Of a stretch of DNA of 64,000 nt, positions 37,956-46,731 are shown piece by piece. The stretch is taken from contig NZ_CP119779.1 of NCBI RefSeq assembly GCF_029338195.1, forward strand, positions 682,001-746,000, written 5' to 3'. Under the pieces are notes generated by a model. That model was not told where the DNA came from. It saw only the letters and a list, made by a program, of their open reading frames with translations, and searched no databases. Within the stretch, counting starts at the first letter, position 1, and every line of letters begins with the position of its first letter. Source of the stretch: Haloarcula litorea. Lineage in GTDB: Archaea; Halobacteriota; Halobacteria; Halobacteriales; Haloarculaceae. A program made the translations under genes and the position numbers.

Positions 37956-38807
37956 TTACAGACGAACTACACCGATTCCTGCCCACGTTTGTTTTGGATG
38001 AGAAATAATCTCTTCTGTATCATATTCCTCAACTAACTCAGTCCAAAACTGGTCAACATTACAGTCGGGAGCACTTTCACCCCACGAGAGATGGCGCTCT
38101 TCAATATCTTCCACATTCTGTCGTCGTCTTTTGACTACTTCCTCATTATTTGGGTGAGTGACAATATCATGTAGCGCGATAATGCCACCTTCGGAAACTA
38201 ACTCACTATACATCTCAAAGTCCTGTTTGACTCCTTCATACGTGTGATCTCCGTCGATAAATAGAAAATCAATACCGCCATCAACAAGATCAGAAACTTC
38301 ATCATATGTGGCAGATTGATGTGAGTCAGCCCTTACGAAATCCATTTTCTTAGAAGGTGAGAATTCCCGGAAGATCTCGGTCTTTTGCTCATCATATCCA
38401 CCACCAAACCTTCCACCTGGCAAATCCAGGCTTATTAGTCTATTAACGCTGTCAAGATGGCGACTCCAGATGTAGAATGATCCCCCCTTTGCAGTACCGA
38501 TTTCCAAGACGCTCTGAGGTCGTTCTTTCTCAACGAGGTTAGTTAGGGTCTTGATCTCGTCTCTCAATTGCATCGTGAAAACCTCATAGGGGGGGTAACC
38601 GGGTTTGACATCTAACACAGTATCTAAAATATCCTCCAGCCCCTCCTCGGCGTCCATTCGCTCCCGGATCTGGTCCTTCGATTTTTCATATAAAATCTGT
38701 CTCCCGGCAGATGTTTGTCGAGCCAGAAAGAGTGAGGTCTTCTGAGCGAGAGGGACCGGCCCCTCCTGTTGTAGAATCTCTAGGGCGGAGTTCACTTTGG
38801 ATGGCAT
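37956..38807 (-). CDS. Class I SAM-dependent methyltransferase (CmcI/Methyltransf_24-like)
   Basis: 283 residues. After an N-terminal part of about 95 residues comes the SAM-binding core: SVLEIGTAKGGSFYIWSRH (motif I), SLDLPGGRFGGGYDE, FLFIDGDHTYEGVKQDFEMY and GGIIALHDIVTHP. The pattern fits cephalosporin-hydroxylase-like and rhamnosyl-O-methyltransferase families, which often act on sugars. Given the nearby rhamnose genes a glycan O-methyltransferase is plausible. It is AT-richer than the core genome. An IS4-type transposase is divergently encoded 96 bp away. Confidence 0.8.
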   Translation of the reverse strand: MPSKVNSALEILQQEGPVPLAQKTSLFLARQTSAGRQILYEKSKDQIRERMDAEEGLEDILDTVLDVKPGYPPYEVFTMQLRDEIKTLTNLVEKERPQSVLEIGTAKGGSFYIWSRHLDSVNRLISLDLPGGRFGGGYDEQKTEIFREFSPSKKMDFVRADSHQSATYDEVSDLVDGGIDFLFIDGDHTYEGVKQDFEMYSELVSEGGIIALHDIVTHPNNEEVVKRRRQNVEDIEERHLSWGESAPDCNVDQFWTELVEEYDTEEIISHPKQTWAGIGVVRL

Positions 38808-38885
38808 AACTGGAAGATTGTGTTGTAACCCAATATAAGTACCTGGATTACTCTCTTTCGCATCCTACGTGTTTTATAATGGCTA

Positions 38886-40800
38886 GCCGACGATTTTCAG
38901 GAAATGTCGGACGATGACCTATTCAACGGGCTCGACGTCTCGTGGGAGACTGGCGATTCGTCCGACGCTGAAGACAACTTCGTAGCAGGCACCAATCTAA
39001 AGAAGACTTCTGACGAGAGCGTCTACGGCGACCAGCCCGACGTCAAGGTCGCTACGCTTGGTGACCCAATTCCGATTGAGGAGCAGCTACGCGACGCCCT
39101 CCAGCGCGGTCTCTCCCCGCGCGAAGCTGTCGCCCGTATCGGGGTGTTCCGCACTACTCGGTTCGAACTCGGTGTTGACGGCCTCGCCCGTGACCTCACC
39201 GACACCGAAGCCCAACGTCTGATTCTCGGCCAAGAACTCACTGGTACGCCGTCCTACAGGCTCGAAGAGCAGATGGACGACCACGCGGTCCACGAGGAGA
39301 TGAATGTCTCCGAGCGCGTCAGTGAGCGCACCATCGACAACATCCGGGACCGCATTCCCGACGAGAAACTCGCACGCTTCGAAACCGCGGCGGAGAACGT
39401 CGCGCGGTGGGCCGAAGACGAGAGTGTTGAGATGGCCGATCTTCGTGACGCGCCTGACCCAGAGGCCGTGGCCGACGGCATAGACGCGCCGGAACTCGTG
39501 AAGCTCACGCGGGCAATGAAGACGACTGGCTACGCCTGCATCCAACTTGGCCGCACGGACCCGTACTACGACAAGTGGGAGGTGTTCAAGCCGTACGAAC
39601 TCGCGTCCCACCATAACATCCACCCGAACAACGCCCGTGATAGCCTCCAGCAGAAACCGTACTACTGGGCGCGGAAGACACCGACCTCGAAGGCACTCTG
39701 GAATCAGGTACGAGAGTCCTCACGCGGCCAGTTTCGGGCGATGTTCATCTGTGCCTTCGAGCAGTATCTGGACCTGCTCGACCGCTACAATCTGCTTCCC
39801 GGCCGGCCCGATCTTGCCGTAGACCTCACCGGGTGGCCGTGGTTCGGAAAGATTGACGACGAAGACATGCCGGACGAAGAATGCGAACAGCCCGGTGCCG
39901 TCGAAGGGACGAAGCCCGGCCGGAACTACTCGCACTCGTGGCAGTTCGCCACCGTCTCGCTCGTTGGAACGCCGGTGCCGATGACGTTCGCCGCGCGGTC
40001 GGTCGAACGTCGAAACCGCCGGGCCTACCACTTGAACCAGCTACTGAACTACTCGGAAGCGAAGTTCGATGTCGGGCGCGTGTTCCTCGACAAGGACTTC
40101 TACACTACGAAGGTCAAGGACGAACTGAAGGAGCGTGACCAAGACTTCGTCATCACCGCGCCGCGGAACATAGGCGCGTTCAAGGACCTCATCGTAGGCA
40201 CAGAACTCCGAGAGGACTCGTGGAACTCTCAGCCATACGAAGTCGGAATCGGCGCGTCCGACGCCGCCGACCACTATCTGTTCGTGAACCCGTCGGAGAA
40301 GCGGCTGAAGCGGGCCGACACCGGCCTCGAAGACCCGAAGAACTGGGAAGCGTTCTACACGAACATCGACCCGGAGAGTGTCGATGGTGGCGGTGCGGCG
40401 CTGGCCGCCGACTACCGACTCCGGTGGGGTATCGAAACAGCGTATCGGATGCTGAAACACGACTTCATGCCGAAATCAGCGACGCCGATGCAGAACCAGC
40501 GCGTGTTCCTGTTCAACTGGGCGATCCTTCTGAACAACATGTGGATGGGCGCGAACGTACTCGCGGCGGCGAACAAGCGGGACTACGTCCCCCACGAGGC
40601 TGACGAGCCGTTGCGAGTGAAGGACGACCAAGGGAACTACGAGTACACGGCGAACGAATTCATGACCGCGCTCGTCAATGATCTTCACCCGACGGACATC
40701 GGTGAAGTGGACGACCTCTCAGAAAAGAGTGACATCTTAGCGGACGCCAGCGGCCTTGATCTGTCCACCTGATTCGCCCCCACGAATCGTCGTTTCGAAG
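38886..40800 (+). mobile_element. IS4-type insertion sequence, boundaries uncertain
   Basis: The element contains the transposase at 38904-40772. Weakly matching ends are visible, CCGACGATTTTCAGG on the left and the reverse complement of the right end, ACGACGATTCGTGGG, sharing CGACGATT. I find no target duplication. Downstream lies a 5'-truncated sulfatase gene whose other half is not upstream, so insertion was accompanied or followed by a deletion. Confidence 0.45.
38904..40772 (+). CDS. IS4-type DDE transposase
   Basis: A 622-residue transposase. The C-terminal part carries YRLRWGIETAYRMLK, an exact fit to the Y-2-R-3-E-6-K signature of the IS4 group, and DLTGWPWFG and FLDKDFY supply candidate catalytic Asp residues. 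The N-terminal about 200 residues are an acidic helical region, probably for DNA binding. The frame is intact, so the enzyme could be active. GC content is higher than in the surrounding island, consistent with an immigrant element. Confidence 0.85.
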   Translation: MSDDDLFNGLDVSWETGDSSDAEDNFVAGTNLKKTSDESVYGDQPDVKVATLGDPIPIEEQLRDALQRGLSPREAVARIGVFRTTRFELGVDGLARDLTDTEAQRLILGQELTGTPSYRLEEQMDDHAVHEEMNVSERVSERTIDNIRDRIPDEKLARFETAAENVARWAEDESVEMADLRDAPDPEAVADGIDAPELVKLTRAMKTTGYACIQLGRTDPYYDKWEVFKPYELASHHNIHPNNARDSLQQKPYYWARKTPTSKALWNQVRESSRGQFRAMFICAFEQYLDLLDRYNLLPGRPDLAVDLTGWPWFGKIDDEDMPDEECEQPGAVEGTKPGRNYSHSWQFATVSLVGTPVPMTFAARSVERRNRRAYHLNQLLNYSEAKFDVGRVFLDKDFYTTKVKDELKERDQDFVITAPRNIGAFKDLIVGTELREDSWNSQPYEVGIGASDAADHYLFVNPSEKRLKRADTGLEDPKNWEAFYTNIDPESVDGGGAALAADYRLRWGIETAYRMLKHDFMPKSATPMQNQRVFLFNWAILLNNMWMGANVLAAANKRDYVPHEADEPLRVKDDQGNYEYTANEFMTALVNDLHPTDIGEVDDLSEKSDILADASGLDLST

Positions 40801-41547
40801 TTACGAATTTCGATCCGATTACCGAGAACTGTTATATGGACCCACACTATCCGTTTGTTCCTGATGGCGTCCCTGACAGCGAACTGGAGTTAGATGTGTC
40901 CGATACAGAATTGAGCCGCATCAACGAGGCGTTTACCGATAGGGAAAATATCGGGGATGATATGATATATTATATATAATATATGAAGAAAAGATTCGGT
41001 TTCTGGACCGTGAGATTGCCAGATTCTTTTCGGGATTGGAAACGTCAGGTCAGTATGGCGACGCGCTGGTAATCGTGGTTTCCGACCACGGGGAAGGGTT
41101 CGGACAAAAAGGTGTGCAGAGCCATCAGTAGGATGCCGATCCCATCGATGAATTGGTTCATACACCGCTGCTTATCAAATATCCCAACCAGGAACACGGT
41201 GGTAAACACATCTCACATCTCGTTCAACATGCGGATATCCACTGGTGTGTGGCTAACCACGTGGGCCGGTAAACTGATTCTCCGGGGAGAAACCCACTCA
41301 GCGATATAAATCGCGCAGTCGTTTCGAAATCGAATACTGCAATTCGTGTTACTACAAAAGGGGGTATGCGATTCAGCGGTACGATGGAACACAAGAGGTT
41401 GAGGGGACCATTTCACCGGAAGCACAGTCGACACTCGATGATACATCCTATCCTTCAGTCGAGACACTCGAAGGTGATATACCGGGACTCGACGATAGAG
41501 ATGCGGTCAAAGTAAAGGACCAACTGGACGCTCTGGAATACAAATAA
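40773..41547 (+). pseudogene. Sulfatase-family gene remnant, 5'-truncated and frameshifted
   Basis: Consecutive frames spell a sulfatase C-terminal half. 40785-40979 gives RRFEVTNFDPITENCY and DPHYPFVPDGVPDSEL, then a stop. 40985-41130 gives LVIVVSDHGEGFGQKG, the second metal-site motif. 41131-41271 gives DELVHTPLLIKYPN and HLVQHADIHWC. 41355-41547 gives YAIQRYDGTQEVEGT through KDQLDALEYK and a stop at 41545-41547. At least three frameshifts or stops separate these, and the N-terminal catalytic half is absent. The gene is dead. It may have modified glycans with sulfate. Confidence 0.75.
40796..40835 (+). repeat. 40-bp inverted repeat, right arm
   Basis: Matches the reverse complement of 37828-37867 with four mismatches. 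It lies within the sulfatase remnant and codes for EVTNFDPITENCY there. Confidence 0.6.
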
Positions 41548-41564
41548 CCGATGTCCTGGCTCGC

Positions 41565-42698
41565 TCAAGCGGCTTCCTCAATAACCTCGGTGAGCCGTGG
41601 CGCCATAGCCTCGTAGCTGTACTGCTCCACACAACGCTCTCTGGCCTTTCGCTCGAACTCGGCCCGCAGGTCCCCGTCGTCTAGCAGCATCTCGATGGCC
41701 GAAGATAATTCAGCCGGCGATTCGGGGGTGACCAGCATCCCAGCGTCGGCCAGTATCTCTGGAACGTCGGAAACGGCCGTGGCCACGATTGCTTTTCCCA
41801 TCGCCATCGCATCGAACAGCTTCGCGGGAAGCTGTCCCTTGGTGCTAAAGACATCTTTCTGTGGAATGGCGAAGACGTCAGCCGCAGCGATCCACTTCGG
41901 GATATCCTCGAACGGTTGCTGGCCACGGAATAGCACCTGGTCTCCGGCCCGTGACCGCAACTCCCGTACGTAGTCTGAATCGCTTGCCCCGACAATCAGC
42001 AGCGACGCATCCGGCCGCTCCAACTGCTCCATCGCTGTTATCAAATCGTCGAGACCCTTGTGAGGGCGTGGCGTCCCGCTGAACAAGACAAGCTGTTTGT
42101 CAGCTGGTAACCCGAACTCAGCTCGGAGTGCCGCTTTATCGTACAGACCAGGGTTGAAAGCCGCTGTATCTCTGACGTGTGGAATCACCGTTCCGCCGAA
42201 CTTGTCCTGCAAGAAACTGTTCGATACCGTCAGTTCGTCCGCATAGGTGGATAGCCGCTCCAAGACCCGATTGTAGTTCAGCGAGTTCAGATCTGCAAGA
42301 TGGGGGAAATATTTGATGTGCGACAGGATGCGAGCGTGGTCACGGTCATAGTAAAATCCAGATTCCCAGTCATCGATGTCCAGTACAAGCGGTTTTCGTT
42401 CACGGACCACGTGTACCAGTCCCCACCCGAAGCTCGTCATCCTTGGTTTCGACGCGTAGACCACATCACCCGTGATTTGCTTCGATATCGCTGGATATTT
42501 TCTCACGAAGTTGTACGCGAACTTGCTCATCGGGACCGATTTATATTTATACTCGTCTGCCACGGGTTCCCAGATTCCGCCGCCGAGTTCCGGGCCGATT
42601 ATCTCAACTTCGTAGTCCTGCTCAAGCAGTTGCGCGAGGAGATACGCCCGACCGAGACCGTTCTCAGAGAGGTCCGGTGAGAGAATAGAAATCTTCAC
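41565..42698 (-). CDS. Glycosyltransferase family 4
   Basis: A 377-residue GT-B enzyme starting MKISILSPDLSENGLGRAYL. The donor domain shows VLFSGTPRPHKGLDDLI, IVGASDSDYV and DVFAIPQKD, then GQLPAKLFDAMAMGKAIVA in the place of the EX7E motif, where only part of the canonical pattern is conserved. LVLDIDDWESGFYY is shared in kind with the GT4 at 46732 (VLDTDDWEGNGG), suggesting a subfamily. It lies alone and is divergent from the flippase gene. Specificity unknown. Confidence 0.8.
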   Translation of the reverse strand: MKISILSPDLSENGLGRAYLLAQLLEQDYEVEIIGPELGGGIWEPVADEYKYKSVPMSKFAYNFVRKYPAISKQITGDVVYASKPRMTSFGWGLVHVVRERKPLVLDIDDWESGFYYDRDHARILSHIKYFPHLADLNSLNYNRVLERLSTYADELTVSNSFLQDKFGGTVIPHVRDTAAFNPGLYDKAALRAEFGLPADKQLVLFSGTPRPHKGLDDLITAMEQLERPDASLLIVGASDSDYVRELRSRAGDQVLFRGQQPFEDIPKWIAAADVFAIPQKDVFSTKGQLPAKLFDAMAMGKAIVATAVSDVPEILADAGMLVTPESPAELSSAIEMLLDDGDLRAEFERKARERCVEQYSYEAMAPRLTEVIEEAA

Positions 42699-42867
42699 TT
42701 ACTACCTGCTTTTGCGTCCTTATACATTTATGAACTACGAAATCCGATACGTATTACAGTGTTCTAACAGCTAAGACTCTGCATCACTGTGCCTTTCGTG
42801 ACCCGTCTCTCCATACCCAATTTCGCAATCTACAAACCCATACTCGGATATCCTTGAAGATGTTCGT

Positions 42868-44310
42868 ATGAATCTCGTTCGTTCAGCGTTGAAGATCTTT
42901 TCAGCGAACGTTGTCTCCTCTGTCCTCTCGTTTCTAGCGATTGTGCTTTTCTCTCAAGAACTGGGTGCGGCACCGCTCGGGACGTATTATCCGTTTCTCG
43001 CGTTGCTGGGTCTGCTCGCCATACCTGCGGACTTCGGAATCAGCGCCGCTACGGAGAAACGTCTCAGCGAGGGGAGTGATCCGGGGTCATTCCTTAGTAC
43101 GGCCTTAGTGCTGAAGCTGCCACCGCTAGTACTCATCGGTACTCTCATTATCCTCGCCCAGACCCAAATAAATCAGTATCTCGGCGAGGATATTGCCCTG
43201 TTACTTGTCGTCGTCTTATTCGTGCAGGAAGGGGCCAACATGTCGCTGTCCGTCCTTCGTGGTGAACTCCGGACGGGACAGACGGCTCTCGTACGGATAC
43301 TCAGACCAGTCGGGTTCCTCACAGTCGGCTACCTCCTCATCGCGCAGGGGTACGGTCTCATAGCCCTCATCTACGGTTATCTCGCTGGCACCGTCGCTAT
43401 GCTCGTTGCTGGCTGGTGGCGCGTCTCAACGTCGTTCGCCCGGCCGAAGATATCGCACGCCCGCTCGCTGTTTGATTACGGAAAGTTCAGTGTCGTCTCG
43501 TCACTCGGTGGCTACTTCTACAGCTGGATGGACGTGGCGATTCTCTCCTTGTTCGTCTCGCTAGAACTAACTGCTACTCGCGCTGATATTGGGGCCTACG
43601 AGAACGCTTGGCGCGTTTCGATGATTGTCCTGCTGCTCGGCCGCGCAATCGCGACGACTATTTTCCCCCAGATGAGCAAGTGGGACGCCGAAGACGCGAC
43701 TGACCGAATAGAAAACGTACTCCCGACGGCTATGCTTCCGGCACTGCTTATTGTCATTCCAGCCTTCGCAGGCACTATCGTCCTGTCCGATGAAATCCTT
43801 CGGATACTCTTTGGTCCGGAGTTCACCACGGCGTGGCTCGTGTTGATTATCCTGATGGGTGAGAAAATATTCCAGGCAGTCCACATAATGCTGGGCCGGT
43901 CACTCCAAGCACTTGACAACCCAGATCTCGCGGCCTACGCGACCGCCGTCGCGATTACCGTGAACCTAGTCCTGAACGTCGTCCTGATCTGGCAGTTCGG
44001 TATCGCCGGCGCCGCGGTGGCGACTGCCATCTCATTCGTGGTCAACACCGGCCTGCATACCCACTACCTGAACAAGTTCATCACCGTTGATTTCCCCGTC
44101 GCCGAAATGCTCTGGTCCGTCGCTGCGTCCGTCGTGATGGCATTCGTACTATACAGAATCCAACTCCTGATGACGATCACCGATATCGTTGAACTGTTAG
44201 CCGTCGTGACCTGTGGCGTGGTTATCTATGGGCTCGTACTGTTCTCCTCCGAGACGATTCGCGTAAGAGTGTCAGACGCGCTCCGACCCGTGGTAGACGG
44301 ACTGACGTAA
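42868..44310 (+). CDS. Oligosaccharide flippase (Wzx/MATE-like), second copy
   Basis: 480 residues with about 12-14 helices. The N-terminus NLVRSALKIFSANVVSSVLS followed by LFSQELGAAPLGTYYPFLAL is typical of polysaccharide flippases. The C-terminal half has NLVLNVVLIWQFGIAGAAVA. It should export a lipid-linked oligosaccharide made by the surrounding GT4 enzymes. It is only distantly similar to the flippase at 28570. It begins a stretch of lower-GC glycan genes and is convergent with the GT4 gene at 44328. Confidence 0.86.
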   Translation: MNLVRSALKIFSANVVSSVLSFLAIVLFSQELGAAPLGTYYPFLALLGLLAIPADFGISAATEKRLSEGSDPGSFLSTALVLKLPPLVLIGTLIILAQTQINQYLGEDIALLLVVVLFVQEGANMSLSVLRGELRTGQTALVRILRPVGFLTVGYLLIAQGYGLIALIYGYLAGTVAMLVAGWWRVSTSFARPKISHARSLFDYGKFSVVSSLGGYFYSWMDVAILSLFVSLELTATRADIGAYENAWRVSMIVLLLGRAIATTIFPQMSKWDAEDATDRIENVLPTAMLPALLIVIPAFAGTIVLSDEILRILFGPEFTTAWLVLIILMGEKIFQAVHIMLGRSLQALDNPDLAAYATAVAITVNLVLNVVLIWQFGIAGAAVATAISFVVNTGLHTHYLNKFITVDFPVAEMLWSVAASVVMAFVLYRIQLLMTITDIVELLAVVTCGVVIYGLVLFSSETIRVRVSDALRPVVDGLT

Positions 44311-44327
44311 CGACGGTTTATCGATAC

Positions 44328-45485
44328 TCAGGTTGACTGGGTGAGTATCTCAGACCGGATAATAGAATATATTTTCGACGCGTATGCTTCCTTCGTAAAG
44401 TTATCTCGGACGTGCTCCAGCCCATTGGCCGACAGTCTCTGTGGCAGCGTATCGTCGGTCCGGAGCTCGTCGATGTGGTCCAGAAGTTCAGTGATAGTTG
44501 TGTAAAGAAGTCCCGTCTCACCGTGTGTGATTAGTTCGGGTAACGCCCCCGCATCACGCGCGAGGACAGGCGACCCGTAACTCATCGCTTCGACGACAAC
44601 TCGCCCGAAGGCTTCGGACTTGGATGGGACCAGCGTGACGTCCGTCTCCCGGTAATAATCAGCTACCTCGTCCTGATATCCTTCCCAGTGGACCTGATCC
44701 GAGACGCCAAGTTTGTCGGCGCGCGCCTGGCAGCTTTTGATGTACCCGCTGTCGCCATCCCCAACGATAGTCAACTCGATATCAATATCGCGCTCCGCGG
44801 CCTCGCCGAGCATTTCGATGGCTTCTATCTGGTTCTTTCCCTGGCGGATGGACCCGACTATTACTATGTCAACTGGACCGGCGATTCCAGACGTTCGAAT
44901 ATTACGCTCATCCAGTTTGTCAGCAGATATTGGACCATTGTAAACAACGCGCTCTCTGGGGTCGTCGAAAAACGAGGTGTACTTGCGCTCAACCGCGTTC
45001 GAATTGTAAACAACCGTGCTGGAGCTCCGCTCAATAAACTCGGTCGTGATTCTCTTTCCGAGATCGAACCAGCGGTTGTGGTCTTCCTCAACGAACTCTC
45101 GAATGTGCCAGATGTTAGGTACTGAGAGATACTCGGCTACGAGACCGCCCATCGGTGCTGCAATCGTATTCGTGTACACGACATCGATATCGTACTCCTC
45201 AAGTGACGACCGCATCAATAGATACCCGATTAGATTTTTCGCCAAATGGGCAGGTCCGAGAACTGGGAAGAATTTCGGCGGGGAAATCCACAGTGTGTAT
45301 GGCACCTTCAGGTAGTCTACGTCCCTGCGTTCTAATCTTTTAGTTAGTTTCCCCTCCGACGGGACTAGTACTATCGGCTTGATATCCGCTGGACACATCG
45401 ATATCAAGTCCAGTAAGGAACGCTCTCCCCCATATAGACCAGAAGAATGAGACACAAAGAGGACGGTCTGCTGTTCGGTTTTCAC
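44328..45485 (-). CDS. Glycosyltransferase family 4
   Basis: A 385-residue GT4 enzyme. The N-terminus SHSSGLYGGERSLLDLISM carries the GGER acceptor-side motif. The C-terminal domain has DIVIVGSIRQGKNQIEAIEM and the donor motif SEAFGRVVVEAMSYGSPVLA (EX7E). It is codirectional with the GT4 at 45551-46606, with 65 bp between them, so they may be one operon. It probably extends the oligosaccharide flipped by the product of the convergent gene. Sugar unknown. Confidence 0.85.
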   Translation of the reverse strand: MKTEQQTVLFVSHSSGLYGGERSLLDLISMCPADIKPIVLVPSEGKLTKRLERRDVDYLKVPYTLWISPPKFFPVLGPAHLAKNLIGYLLMRSSLEEYDIDVVYTNTIAAPMGGLVAEYLSVPNIWHIREFVEEDHNRWFDLGKRITTEFIERSSSTVVYNSNAVERKYTSFFDDPRERVVYNGPISADKLDERNIRTSGIAGPVDIVIVGSIRQGKNQIEAIEMLGEAAERDIDIELTIVGDGDSGYIKSCQARADKLGVSDQVHWEGYQDEVADYYRETDVTLVPSKSEAFGRVVVEAMSYGSPVLARDAGALPELITHGETGLLYTTITELLDHIDELRTDDTLPQRLSANGLEHVRDNFTKEAYASKIYSIIRSEILTQST

Positions 45486-45550
45486 ACCGAATCAAACCCA
45501 TAAGAGGAAAAAATATTGTCGATACTGCGGCCTTCTGAGGGCTGCCCGTC

Positions 45551-46606
45551 TCAGTTTGGAGCCGAACGCTGTGTTCTGATATCCCGCAGAATTACTGCTA
45601 ACTCTCTGGCCTTGTCTTCAGCCCAGAAGCCGCGTTCGTCAACGCGAGCGGCGGCTTCGTCCCCCATCGTCTGGCGGAGCGTTTCGTCACTGACGAGCTT
45701 GTTCAGGTAGGTTTCCCAGTCCGTACTATTCTCCGCATGGAACCCCGACTTCTTGTGTTCTACTATCTCTGAGAGCATCCCGACTGGCGTAACGACGACT
45801 GGCAGTGCGAGTGCCATCATCTGAATCACGGATGTGAATCCGCCTTTGCTCCGTGTCCACCTGTCTTCTGATAACGGCCGGATACCAATATCTGCTTCCG
45901 AGAGCGCGTCTAGCCCGGTATCTACACTCCACTCTCGATACTCGACATCGTCGCGGTCGGCAAGTGGCTTCGTTGGAAAAGACCCTGCCGTTATGATGAG
46001 GAGCTTCGTGTTCTCGCTGTCCTGTAGCACTCTTTCGAGCGATTCCGAATGTGCCTCCAGATAAATAAGATTTTCAGGATTTCCAATCCATCCGATCGTC
46101 GCTTCGCCATCGGCCGCTCGCTGTTGTCGACTCACGTGGGGATCTCGGGGAATTCCCGTGGGGAGTGTGAAGACATCGTCGGCGTACTGCTCTGCGTATG
46201 TCCGAAGTTCCGCACTCCCGGCCACTACTGCCGTCGAAGCCGACAAACAACTGTCCAAGAGTGGTTTCCACTTGCTTCTGCCGCCTTCCGATGGTTTCGT
46301 CACAAAGAGCGCATCGTCGAAATCATATACAACAGGCGTGAAAAGCCGGAGGAACCGGACGTAGAATCCTGGCAGCGGGACCTTCTGGATAAAGACGATG
46401 TCGTAGAATGGGGCCCGAGCGGTCAACAGGAACAGTGCAACCGTGTATCCGACAGCGTTCGGACCAAGGACACGCTTGGTCATCCCTGACAACGACAGCA
46501 CATCGGTGACAATACCACTACCTTCCAAGGTGGGAAGAAGGTTTAGCACGCGGAAGCGACTACTCGCACGTTCTCTGTCACCGGCTAGAAAAAATAGAAC
46601 ATCCAT
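45551..46606 (-). CDS. Glycosyltransferase family 4 (divergent)
   Basis: 351 residues. It starts MDVLFFLAGDRERASSRFRV, a form seen in GT4 relatives that begin with a GD-ASSRxR motif. The donor half has ATIGWIGNPENLIYLEA, YREWSVDTGLDALSEADIG and GFTSVIQMMALALPVVVTP, which replaces the classical EX7E sequence. The loss of the canonical glutamates means donor binding differs, and a role as a non-standard GT4 is the best call. It precedes the GT4 gene at 44328 in the same direction. Confidence 0.72.
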   Translation of the reverse strand: MDVLFFLAGDRERASSRFRVLNLLPTLEGSGIVTDVLSLSGMTKRVLGPNAVGYTVALFLLTARAPFYDIVFIQKVPLPGFYVRFLRLFTPVVYDFDDALFVTKPSEGGRSKWKPLLDSCLSASTAVVAGSAELRTYAEQYADDVFTLPTGIPRDPHVSRQQRAADGEATIGWIGNPENLIYLEAHSESLERVLQDSENTKLLIITAGSFPTKPLADRDDVEYREWSVDTGLDALSEADIGIRPLSEDRWTRSKGGFTSVIQMMALALPVVVTPVGMLSEIVEHKKSGFHAENSTDWETYLNKLVSDETLRQTMGDEAAARVDERGFWAEDKARELAVILRDIRTQRSAPN

Positions 46607-46696
46607 ATGTCTAAGAATCTATGTGGGGGTATTTATTTTGTGTTATTTGAAAGCGATATCGTCGTAGTGTCGTTAAGATACTTTGGTGATCAACGG

Positions 46697-46706
46697 GTAT
46701 ATTATT
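46697..46706 (+). promoter_or_regulatory. TATA element of the GT4 gene at 46732
   Basis: GTATATTATT is centred about 30 nt before the ATG, the expected place for a leaderless haloarchaeal gene. Confidence 0.6.
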
Positions 46707-46731
46707 CTATGGAACGTATCCGTGGTAACCG

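Noticed and set aside
37585-38001. Plus-strand frame of 138 codons
   Set aside because: The minus strand reads as a better protein fragment and its end overlaps the real methyltransferase gene.
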